From assembly GCA_035610365.1 (NCBI GenBank), contig CM069435.1:1-64000 (forward strand): 64,000 bases of DNA. The letters are read 5' to 3'. A model generated the notes under the pieces. It saw only the letters and a program-made list of their open reading frames with translations. It searched no databases and was not told the origin of the DNA. The DNA is from Aquatica leii (taxonomy: Eukaryota; Arthropoda; Insecta; Coleoptera; Lampyridae). Of this stretch, positions 38,921 to 47,712 are shown in pieces. Both the position numbers and the translations under genes were made by a program. Each line of letters opens with the position of its first letter. Positions within the stretch are counted from its first letter, which is position 1.

Positions 38921-40350
38921 ATCGTTTAGATATACTGACTGCCTTGCTACAAAAAAATTTTCAACCTTCTAGCTGTCTTAGTTAGGCCGTAATTAATGTT
39001 TAAAAATTTTTCAAAAAATATTTTTTTTTATAGTTTCTAAGGCTTTTTTCAAAAATTTTTTTTAAAGATCGTTTAGATATACTGACTGCCTTGCTACATA
39101 AAAATTTTCAACCTTCTAGCTGTCTTAGTTAGGCCGTAATTAATGTTTAAAAATTTTTCAAAAAATATTTTTTTTATTAGTTTCTAAGGCTTTTTTCAAA
39201 AAATTTTTTTAAAGATCGTTTAGATATACTGACTGCCTTGCTACATAAAAATTTTCAACCTTCTAGCTGTCTTAGTTAGGCCGTAATTAATGTTTAAAAA
39301 TTTTTCAAAAAATATTTTTTTTTATAGTTTTTAAGGCTTTTCTCAGAAATTTTTTTTAAAGATCGTTTAGATATACTGACTGCCTTGCTACATAAAAATT
39401 TTCAACCTTCTAGCTGTCTTAGTTAGGCCGTAATTAATGTTTAAAAATTTTTCAAAAAATATTTTTTTTTATAGTTTCTAAGGCTTTTTTCAAAATTTTT
39501 TTTTTAAGATCGTTTAGATATACAGACTGCCTTGCTACATAAAAATTTTCAACCTTCTAGCTGTCTTAGTTAGGCCGTAATTAATGTTTAAAAATTTTTC
39601 AAAAAATATTTTTTTTTATAGTTTCTAAGGCTTTTTTCAAAAATTTTTTTTAAAGATCGTTTAGATATACTGACTGCCTTGCTACATAAAAATTTTCAAC
39701 CTTCTAGCTGTCTTAGTTAGGCCGTAATTAATGTTTAAAAATTTTTCAAAAAATATTTTTTTTATAGTTTCTAAGACTTTTTCAGAAATTTTTTTAAAGA
39801 TCGTTTCAATATCCTGACTGCCTTGCTACATAAAAATTTTCAACCTTCTAGCTGTCTTAGTTAGGCCGTAATTAATGTTTAAAAATTTTTCAAAAATATT
39901 TTTATAGTTTCTAAGGCTTTTTCAAAAATTTTTTTAAAGATCGTTTAGATATACTGACTGCCTTGCTACATAAAAATTTTCAACCTTCTAGCTGTCTTAG
40001 TTAGGCCGTAATTAATGTTTAAAAATTTTTTAAATATTTTTTTTTATAGTTTCTAAGGCTTTTTTCAAAAATTTTGTTTAAAGATCATTTAGATATACTG
40101 ACTGCCTTGCTACATAAAAATTTTCAACCTTCTAGCTGTCTTAGTTAGGCCGTAATTAATGTTTAAAAATTTTTCAAAAAATATTTTTTTTATAGTTTCT
40201 AAGGCTTTTTCAAAAATTTTTTTAAAGATCGTTTAGATATACTGACTGCCTTGCTACATAAAAATTTTCAACCTTCTAGCTGTCTTAGTTAGGCCGTAAT
40301 TAATGTTTAAAAATTTTCAAAAACCACTTTTTATAGTTTCTAAGCTTTTT
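38921..40350. repeat. Satellite block 4, 9 full monomers plus element-leading monomer
   Basis: Nine full monomers (38,920 to 40,227, 1,307 bp), almost the same length as spacer 6 (1,308 bp). Mostly long-T class, with short-T monomers near 39,790-39,950. The first monomer has CTACAAAAAAATTT, as after copies 1, 7 and 8. Odd forms include TTTTATTAGTTTC near 39,175 and TTTCAATATCCTGAC near 39,805. Confidence 0.95.
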
Positions 40351-40795
40351 GTGCAATTTAAATTTAATCAAAACAATTCCACTTCTATAGATTTAATAAA
40401 CTGACAATAGCTGATGCAAAGATGATTTGACTTGAAACGCTGTCTTATTTTAGCCGTACGACGTCGTCGAATTTTCGGTGTTTTTTTTTTTATTTTTAAA
40501 TTCACCGAAACGAACGGTCGGCCGATCAGACGGTGCCTTGTCTACATAAAATGTGGCGTATTCGACTTCTCACGTCGTCTTTCGTTCCGATGATTTTAAT
40601 TTTCTATACGTCGATCCATACATTTGACGTTATCGTTAACTTCGGTGATTCACTTTTTTAAAGACGTTTCACCGATCTTACCTGCCTTGAACGATGAATT
40701 TTCCATACATTCTGACGTTATCGTTAACTTCGGTAATTAATGTTTTTTTTAAAAAGTACCACCGATCTTAACGGTCGGCCGAACGATGAATGGTT
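40351..40795 (+). repeat. Interspersed element, copy 4 (class beta, mosaic with satellite)
   Basis: Full-length but interspersed with short satellite-like pieces in phase. AAACTGACAATAG contains satellite CTGAC. CGCTGTCTTATTTTAGCCGTA is a blend of satellite GCTGTCTTAG and element CTTTTATTTTAGCCG. GGTGCCTTGTCTACATAAAATGTGG is a blend of CCTTGCTACATAAAA and element. ATTCTGACG and CGGTAATTAATGTTTTTTTT lie in the last module. The left edge is satellite-like (TTATAGTTTCTAAGCTTTTT before GTGC). The palindrome is shortened to ACGACGTCGT (40,458-40,467) by a GTA insertion. The part of module 2 carrying CGGTCGGCCG is replaced by CCTGCCTTG. The right edge is GGTTTTTAAAGATCG. Monomer plus element spans 575 bp. 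Confidence 0.88.
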
Positions 40796-41643
40796 TTTAA
40801 AGATCGTTTAGATATACTGACTGCCTTGCTACATAAAAATTTTCAACCTTCTAGCTGTCTTAGTTAGGCCGTAATTAATGTTTAAAAATTTTTCAAAAAT
40901 ATTTTTTTATAGTTTCTAAGGCTTTTTCAAAATTTTTTTAAAGATCGTTTAGATATGCTGACCGCTTTGCTACATAAAAATTTTCAACCTTCTAGCTGTC
41001 TTAGTTAGGCCGTAATTAATGTTTAAAAATTTTTCAAAAATATTTTTTTATAGTTTCTAAGGCTTTTTGAAAAATTTTTTTAAAGTTCGTTTAAATATAC
41101 TGACTGCCTTGCTACATAAAAATTTTCAACCTTCTAGCTGTCTTAGTTAGGCCGTAATTAATGTTTAAAAATTTTTCAAAAATATTTTTTATAGTTTCTA
41201 AGGCTTTTTCAGAAATTTTTTTAAAGATCGTTTACATATACTCACTGCCTTGCTACATAAAAATTTTCAACCTTCTAGCTGTCTTAGTTAGCCCGTAATT
41301 AATGTTTAAAAATTTTTCAAAAATATTTTTAATAGTTTCTAAGGCTTTTTTCAAAAATTTTTTTTAAAGATCGTTTAGATATACTGACTGCCTTGCTACA
41401 TAAAAATTTTCAACCTTCTAGCTGTCTTAGTTAGGCCGTAATTAATGTTTAAAGATTTTTCAAAAAATATTTTTTTTTATAGTTTCTAAGGCTTTTTTCA
41501 AAAATTTTTTTTAAAGATCGTTTAGATATACTGACTGCCTTGCTACATAAAAATTTTCAACCTTCTAGCTGTCTTAGTTAGGCCGTAATTAATGTTTAAA
41601 AAATTTTCAAAAAACCACTTTTTTATACTTTCTAAGAATTTTT
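40796..41643. repeat. Satellite block 5, 5 full monomers plus element-leading monomer
   Basis: Five full monomers (40,802 to 41,516, 714 bp) and the variant leading to copy 5. The first three are short-T; the last are long-T, with TTTAAAGATTTTTC in the fifth. The third starts TTCGTTTAAATATACTG. Odd changes: ATATGCTGACCGCTTTG near 40,955, CTCACTGCC near 41,242, and GTTAGCCCG near 41,290. Confidence 0.95.
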
Positions 41644-41949
41644 GTGCAATTTAAATTTAATCAAAACAATTCCACTTCTATAGATTTAATAAACACAATA
41701 GCTGATGCAAAGATGATTTGACTTGAAACGCTTTTATTTTAGCCGACGACGTCGTCGTGCTTTTCGGTGTTGTTTTTTTTTTTTATTTTTAAATTCACCG
41801 AAACGAACGGTCGGCCGATCAGACGGTGCGTGTCTCGAAATGTGGCGTATTCGACAATCTCACGTCGTCTTTCGTTCCGATGATTTTAATTTTCTATACG
41901 TCGATCCATACATTTGACGTTATCGTTAACTTCGGTGATTCACTTTTTT
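41644..41949 (+). repeat. Interspersed element, copy 5 (class alpha, right-truncated)
   Basis: Begins like other alpha copies (CTAAGAATTTTTGTGC) and has the palindrome at 41,744-41,757 and module 1. It stops inside the T-tract of module 2: GGTGATTCACTTTTTTAAAGATCG, where satellite sequence takes over at the shared TTTTTTAAA. The second half of module 2 and all of module 3 are missing. Monomer plus element spans 437 bp, close to three monomers, so the phase is still kept. The module 1 T-tract is 12 T (41,773-41,784) against 11 in copies 1, 6, 7, 8 and 9. This alone opens a 64-codon frame from a TTG at 41,723 to 41,917, which I judge spurious. The next monomer has ordinary CTACATAAAAA. Confidence 0.92.
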
Positions 41950-43389
41950 AAAGATCGTTTAGATATACTGACTGCCTTGCTACATAAAAATTTTCAACCT
42001 TCTAGCTGTCTTAGTTAGGCCGTAATTAATGTTTAAAAATTTTTCAAAAAATATTTTTTTTTATAGTTTCTAAGGCTTTTTTCAAAATTTTTTTTTAAGA
42101 TCGTTTAGATATACTGACTGCCTTGCTACATAAAAATTTTCAACCTTCTAGCTGTCTTAGTTAGGCCGTAATTAATGTTTAAAAATTTTTCAAAAAATAT
42201 TTTTTTTTATAGTTTGTAAGGCTTTTTTCAAATTTTTTTTTAAAGATCGTTTAAATATACTGACTGCCTTGCTACATAAAAATTTTCAACCTTCTAGCTG
42301 TCTTAGTTAGGCCGTAATTAATGTTTAAAAATTTTTCAAAAAATATTTTTTTTAATAGTTTCTAAGGCTTTTTTCAAAAAATTTTTTTAAAGATCGTTTA
42401 AATATACTGACTGCCTTGCTACATAAAAATTTTCAACCTTCTAGCTGTCTTAGTTAGGCCGTAATTAATGTTTAAAAATTTTTCAAAAAATATTTTTTTT
42501 TATAGTTTCTAAGGCTTTTTTCAAAAATTTTTTTTAAAGATCGTTTAGATATACTGACTGCCTTGCTACATAAAAATTTTCAACCTTCTAGCTGTCTTAG
42601 TTAGGCCGTAATTAATGTTTAAAAATTTTTCAAAAAATATTTTTTTTATAGTTTTTAAGGCTTTTCTCAAAAATTTTTTTTAGGGATCGTTTAGATATAC
42701 TGACTGCCTTGCTACATAAAAATTTTCAACCTTCTAGCTGTCTTAGTTAGGCCGTAATTAATGTTTAAAAATTTTTCAAAAAATATTTTTTTTTATAGTT
42801 TCCAAGGCTTTTTTCAAAAATTTTTTTACGGATCGTTTAGATATCCTGACTGCCTTGCTACATAAAAATTTTCAACCTTCTAGCTGTCTTAGTTAGGCCG
42901 TAATTAATGTTTAAAAATTTTTCAAAAATATTTTTTTATAGTTTCTAAGGCTTTTTCAAAAATTTTTTTAAAGATCGTTTAGATATACTGACTGCCTTGC
43001 TACATAAAAATTTTCAACCTTCTAGCTGTCTTAGTTAGGCCGTAATTAATGTTTAAAAATTTTTCAAAAATATTTTTTTATAGTTTCTAAGGCATTTTTC
43101 AAAAATTTTGTTGAAAGATCGTTTAGATATACTGACTGCCTTGCTACATAAAAGTTTTCGACCTTGTAGCTGGCGTAGTTAGGCGGTAATTAATGTTTAA
43201 AGATTTTTCAAAAATATATTTTAATAGTTTTTAAGGCTTTTTTGTGAAATTTTTTTTACGGATCGTTTAGATATACTGACTGCCTTGCTACAAAAAAATT
43301 TTCAGCCTTCTACCTATCTTAGTTAGGCCGTAATTAATGTTTAAAAAATTTTCAAAAAACTACTTTTTTTATGCTTTCTAAGGCTTTTT
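41950..43389. repeat. Satellite block 6, 9 full monomers plus degenerate element-leading monomer
   Basis: Nine full monomers (41,953 to 43,261, 1,308 bp) plus the lead into copy 6. Long-T class at first. The last monomers before the element are unusually degenerate: near 43,117-43,260 one finds AAAGTTTTCGACCTTGTAGC, TGGCGTAGTTAGGCGG, AATATATTTTAATAG and TTTGTGAAATTTTTTTTACGG. The lead monomer has TTCAGCCTTCTACCTATC. Confidence 0.95.
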
Positions 43390-43834
43390 GTGCAATTTAA
43401 ATTTAATCAAAACAATTCCACTTCTATAGATTTAATAAACACAATAGCTGATGCAAAGATGATTTGACTTGAAACGCTTTTATTTTAGCCGACGACGTCG
43501 TCGTGCTTTTCGGTGTTGTTTTTTTTTTTATTTTTAAATTCACCGAAACGAACGGTCGGCCGATCAGACGGTGCGTGTCTCGAAATGTGGCGTATTCGAC
43601 AATCTCACGTCGTCTTTCGTTCCGATGATTTTAATTTTCTATACGTCGATCCATACATTTGACGTTATCGTTAACTTCGGTGATTCACTTTTTTTTAAAA
43701 CGTATCACCGATCTTACCGGGCGGCCGAACGATGAACGGTTCCATACATTTGACGTCATCGTTAACTTCGGTGATTAATGTTTTTGTAAAAAGTACCACC
43801 GATCTTAACGGTCGGCCGAACGATGAATGGTTCT
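43390..43834 (+). repeat. Interspersed element, copy 6 (class beta, full length)
   Basis: 445 bp. Palindrome at 43,490-43,503; 91-bp duplication at 43,651 and 43,742. The left edge is satellite-like (CTTTCTAAGGCTTTTTGTGC against CTAAGAATTTTTGTGC in alpha copies). The last module reads GGTGATTAATGTTTTTG, sharing satellite-like ATTAATG with copy 4, where alpha copies have GGTGATTCGTTTTTTT. Private changes are CCGGGCGGCCG in module 2 and GACGTCATCG in module 3. The following monomer has ATACGGACTG and CTACATAAAAA. Monomer plus element spans 573 bp. Confidence 0.93.
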
Positions 43835-44690
43835 ATCGTTTAGATATACGGACTGCCTTGCTACATAAAAATTTTCAACCTTCTAGCTGTCTTAGTTAGG
43901 CCGTAATTAATGTTTAAAAATTTTTCAAAAAATATTTTTTTTTATAGTTTCTAAGGCTTTTTTAAAAATTTTTTTTAAAGATCGTTTAGATATACTGACT
44001 GCCTTGCTACATAAAAATTTTCAACCTTCTAGCTGTCTTAGTTAGGCCGTAATTAATGTTTAAAAATTTTTCAAAAAATTTTTTTTATAGTTTCTAAGGC
44101 TTTTTTCAAAAATTTTTTTTAAAGATCGTTTAAATATACTGACTGCCTTGCTACATAAAAATTTTCAACCTTCTAGCTGTCTTAGTTAGGCCGTAATTAA
44201 TGTTTAAAAATTTTTCAAAAAATATTTTTTTTTATAGTTTCTAAGGCTTTTTTCAAAAATTTTTTTAAAGATCGTTTAGATATACTGACTGCCTTGCTAC
44301 ATAAAAATTTTCAACCTTCTAGCTGTCTTAGTTAGGCCGTAATTAATGTTTAAAAATTTTTCAAAAAATATTTGTTTTATAGTTTCTAAGGCTTTTTTCA
44401 AAAATTTTTTTTAAAGATCGTTTAGATATACTGACTGCCTTGCTACATAAAAATTTTCAACCTTCTAGCTGTCTTAGTTAGGCCGTAATTAATGTTTAAA
44501 AATTTTTCAAAAAATATTTTTTTTTATAGTTTCTAAGGCTTTTTTCAAAAATTTTTTTTAAAGATCGTTTAGATATACTGACTGCCTTGCTACATAAAAA
44601 TTTTCAACCTTCTAGCTGTCTTAGTTAGGCCGTAATTAATGTTTAAAAAATTTTCAAAAAACTACTTTTTTATACTTTCTAAGAATTTTT
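43835..44690. repeat. Satellite block 7, 5 full monomers plus element-leading monomer
   Basis: Five full monomers (43,834 to 44,563, 729 bp) and the lead into copy 7. All long-T. The third monomer starts TTTAAATATAC, as in spacers 3 and 5. One monomer has TATTTGTTTTATAG near 44,375. The lead monomer has CAAAAAACTACTT where other alpha leads have CAAAAAACCACTT. Confidence 0.95.
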
Positions 44691-44790
44691 GTGCAATTTA
44701 AATTTAATCAAAACAATTCCACTTCTATAGATTTAATAAACACAATAGCTGATGCAAAGATGATTTGACTTGAAACGCTTTTATTTTAGC

Positions 44791-44804
44791 CGACGACGTC
44801 GTCG
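44791..44804. other. Perfect 14-bp palindrome CGACGACGTCGTCG
   Basis: A self-complementary 14-mer with five CpG sites, present once per element just before the first hairpin module. Intact at 35,807, 37,271, 38,577, 41,744, 43,490, 44,791, 47,103 and 63,692; cut to ACGACGTCGT at 40,458 in copy 4. It could be a dimeric-protein site; no binding factor can be named from sequence. Confidence 0.9.
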
Positions 44805-44808
44805 TGCT

Positions 44809-44849
44809 TTTCGGTGTTGTTTTTTTTTTTATTTTTAAATTCACCGAAA
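44809..44849. other. Hairpin module 1: 8-bp inverted arms around a T-tract
   Basis: Arms TTTCGGTG (44,809-44,816) and CACCGAAA (44,842-44,849) are perfectly complementary, with a 25-base loop holding T11 and ATTTTTAAA. CGGTCGGCCGA follows, 44 bases after the TTCGGTG start. It is the most diverged of the three modules. Confidence 0.88.
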
Positions 44850-44951
44850 CGAACGGTCGGCCGATCAGACGGTGCGTGTCTCGAAATGTGGCGTATTCGA
44901 CAATCTCACGTCGTCTTTCGTTCCGATGATTTTAATTTTCTATACGTCGAT

Positions 44952-45042
44952 CCATACATTTGACGTTATCGTTAACTTCGGTGATTCACTTTTTTTTAAA
45001 ACGTATCACCGATCTTACCGGTCGGCCGAACGATGAACGGTT
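44952..45042 (+). repeat. Hairpin module 2, first unit of the 91-bp tandem duplication
   Basis: Starts CCATACATTTGACGTTATCG. Arms CGGTGAT (44,979-44,985) and ATCACCG (45,005-45,011) are perfectly complementary around a 19-base T/A loop. CGGTCGGCCGA starts 42 bases after TTCGGTG. It ends GAACGATGAACGGTT. Confidence 0.9.
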
Positions 45043-45135
45043 CCATACATTTGACGTTATCGTTAACTTCGGTGATTCGTTTTTTTTTAAAAAGTACCAC
45101 CGATCTTAACGGTCGGCCGAACGATGAATGGTTCT
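45043..45135 (+). repeat. Hairpin module 3, second unit of the 91-bp tandem duplication
   Basis: Same start as module 2, exactly 91 bases later. The arms are CGGTGAT and ACCACCG, one mismatch from perfect. CGGTCGGCCGA again lies 42 bases after TTCGGTG. It ends GAACGATGAATGGTTCT at the satellite junction. The 91-base spacing also holds in copies 1, 3, 6, 8 and 9. Confidence 0.9.
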
Positions 45136-47002
45136 ATCGTTTAGATATACTGACTGCCTTGCTACAAAAAAATTTTCAACCTTCTAGCTGTCTTAGTTAG
45201 GCCGTAATTAATGTTTAAAAATTTTTCAAAAAATATTTTTTTTTATAGTTTGTAAGGCTTTTTTCAAAATTTTTTTTAAAGATCGTTTAGATATACTGAC
45301 TGCCTTGCTACATAAAAATTTTCAACCTTCTAGCTGTCTTAGTTAGGCCGTAATTAATGTTTAAAAATTTTTCAAAAAATATTTTTTTTTATAGTTTCTA
45401 AGGCTTTTTTCAAAAAAATTTTTTAAAGATCGTTTAAATATACTGACTGCCTTGCTACATAAAAATTTTCAACCTTCTAGCTGTCTTAGTTAGGCCGTAA
45501 TTAATGTTTAAAAATTTTTCAAAAAGTATTTTTTTTTATAGTTTCTAAGGCTTTTTTCAAAAATTTTTTTTAAAGATCGTTTAGATATACTGACTGCCTT
45601 GCTACATAAAAATTTTCAACCTTCTAGCTGTCTTAGTTAGGCCGTAATTAATGTTTAAAAATTTTTCAAAAAATATTTTTTTTTATAGTTTCTAAGGCTT
45701 TTTTCAAAAATTTTTTTTAAAGATCGTTTAGATATACTGACTGCCTTGCTACATAAAAATTTTCAACCTTCTAGCTGTCTTAGTTAGGCCGTAATTAATG
45801 TTTAAAAATTTTTCAAAAAAATTTTTTTATAGTTTCTAAGGCTTTTTCAAAAATTTTTTTAAAGATCGTTTAGATATACTGACTGCCTTGCTCCATAAAA
45901 ATTTTCAACCTTCTAGCTGTCTTAGTTAGGACGTAATTAATGTTTAAAAATTTTTCAAAAATATTTTTTTATAGTTTCTAAGGCTTTTTCAAAAATTTTT
46001 TTAAAGATCGTTTAGATATACTGACTGCCTTGCTACATAAAAATTTTCAACCTTCTAGCTGTCTTAGTTAGGCCGTAATTAATGTTTAAAAATTTTTCAA
46101 AAATATTTTTTTATAGTTTCTAAGGCTTTTTTCAAAATTTTTTTTTAAAGATCGTTTAGATATACTGACTGCCTTGCTACATAAAAATTTTCAACCTTCT
46201 AGCTGTCTTAGTTAGGCCGTAATTAATGTTTAAAAATTTTTTAAAAAATATTTTTTTTTATAGTTTCTAAGGCTTTTTTCAAAAATTTTGTTTAAAGATC
46301 ATTTAGATATACTGACTGCCTTGCTACATAAAAATTTTCAACCTTCTAGCTGTCTTAGTTAGGCCGTAATTAATGTTTAAAAATTTTTCAAAAAATATTT
46401 TTTTTATAGTTTCTAAGGCTTTTTCAAAAATTTTTTAAAGATCGCTTAGATATACAGACTGCCTTTCTACATAAAAATTTTCAACCTTCTAGCTGTCTTA
46501 GTTAGGCCGTAATTAATGTTTAAAAATTTTTCAAAAAATATTTTTTTTTATAGTTTTTAAGGCTTTTTCAAAAATTTTTTTAAAGATCGTTTAGATATAG
46601 TGACTGCCTTGCTACATAAAAATTTTCAACCTTCTAGCTGTCTTAGTTAGGCCGTAATTAATGTTTAAAAATTTTTCAAAAATATTTTTTTATAGTTTCT
46701 AAGGCTTTTTCAGAAATTTTGTTTAGGGATCGTTTAGATATACTGACTGCCTTGCTACATAAAAATTTTCAACCTTCTAGCTGTCTTAGTTAGGCCGTAA
46801 TTAATGTTTAAAAATTTTTCAAAAAATATTTTTTTTTATAGTTTCTAAGGCTTTTTTCAAAAATTTTTTTTAAAGATCGTTTAGATATACTGACTGCCTT
46901 GCTACATAAAAATTTTCAACCTTCTAGCTGTCTTAGTTAGGCCGTAATTAATGTTTAAAAAATTTTCAAAAAACCACTTTTTTATACTTTCTAAGAATTT
47001 TT
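45136..47002. repeat. Satellite block 8, 12 full monomers plus element-leading monomer
   Basis: Twelve full monomers (45,135 to 46,875, 1,740 bp), breaking the 5/9 spacing seen upstream. Long-T class at both ends, short-T or mixed in the middle (45,840-46,100). The first monomer has CTACAAAAAAATTT and TTTGTAAGG, the same pair as the first monomer after copy 8 and, in a near form, after copy 1. ATAGTGACTG occurs near 46,597 and CTTTCTACAT near 46,464. Confidence 0.95.
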
Positions 47003-47447
47003 GTGCAATTTAAATTTAATCAAAACAATTCCACTTCTATAGATTTAATAAACACAATAGCTGATGCAAAGATGATTTGACTTGAAACGCTTTTATTTTA
47101 GCCGACGACGTCGTCGTGCTTTTCGGTGTTGTTTTTTTTTTTATTTTTAAATTCACCGAAACGAACGGTCGGCCGATCAGACGGTGCGTGTCTCGAAATG
47201 TGGCGTATTCGACAATCTCACGTCGTCTTTCGTTCCGATGATTTTAATTTTCTATACGTCGATCCATACATTTGACGTTATCGTTAACTTCGGTGATTCA
47301 CTTTTTTTTAAAACGTATCACCGATCTTACCGGTCGGCCGAACGATGAACGGTTCCATACATTTGACGTTATCGTTAACTTCGGTGATTCGTTTTTTTTT
47401 AAAAAGTACCACCGATCTTAACGGTCGGCCGAACGATGAATGGTTCT
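47003..47447 (+). repeat. Interspersed element, copy 8 (class alpha, full length)
   Basis: 445 bp, nearly identical to copy 7 including T11 in module 1, palindrome at 47,103-47,116, and the 91-bp duplication at 47,264 and 47,355. The lead monomer has CAAAAAACCACTT. Monomer plus element spans 572 bp. The similarity to copy 7 extends into the following monomer (CTACAAAAAAATTT, TTTGTAAGG), so a segment of at least 730 bp was duplicated. Confidence 0.94.
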
Positions 47448-47592
47448 ATCGTTTAGATATACTGACTGCCTTGCTACAAAAAAATTTTCAACCTTCTAGC
47501 TGTCTTAGTTAGGCCGTAATTAATGTTTAAAAATTTTTCAAAAAATATTTTTTTTTATAGTTTGTAAGGCTTTTTTCAAAATTTTTTTTAAA

Positions 47593-47712
47593 GATCGTTT
47601 AGATATACTGACTGCCTTGCTACATAAAAATTTTCAACCTTCTAGCTGTCTTAGTTAGGCCGTAATTAATGTTTAAAAATTTCTAAGGCTTTTTTCAAAA
47701 ATTTTTTTTAAA
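47593..47712 (+). repeat. Short 120-bp monomer with an internal deletion
   Basis: Reads GTTTAAAAATTTCTAAGGC: about 25 bases covering CAAAAAATATTTTTTTTATAG are missing. The breakpoints share TTTC-like sequence, which fits slippage or a small microhomology deletion. It lies two monomers after copy 8. It is the shortest monomer I noticed. Confidence 0.85.

Larger units (their letters stand above)
44691..45135 (+). repeat. Interspersed element, copy 7 (class alpha, full length, type copy)
   Basis: 445 bp, used here as the reference copy. Order: AT-rich lead (44,691-44,780); palindrome CGACGACGTCGTCG (44,791-44,804); module 1 (44,809-44,880); a CpG-rich linker with TCGAAATGTGGCG, ACGTCGTCTTTCGTTCCG and TACGTCGATC (44,881-44,951); module 2 (44,952-45,042); module 3 (45,043-45,135). 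About 40 CpG sites are counted by eye, against 2 per monomer in the satellite. There is no terminal inverted repeat, target-site duplication or open frame of note. The next monomer has CTACAAAAAAATTT. Monomer plus element spans 572 bp. Copy 8 is nearly identical, 2,312 bp downstream. Confidence 0.94.

Noticed and set aside
41723..41917. 64-residue open reading frame, arginine-rich and then phenylalanine-rich
   Set aside because: No ATG start (TTG), low-complexity composition dictated by a palindrome and a T-tract, open in only one of nine element copies because of a 12th T, and lying wholly inside a non-coding repeat.
44691..45135. CENP-B box (NTTCGNNNNANNCGGGN)
   Set aside because: TTCG occurs in TTCGGTG and TTTCGTTCCG, but none is followed by the required A and CGGG at the right spacing; the satellite monomer has no match either.
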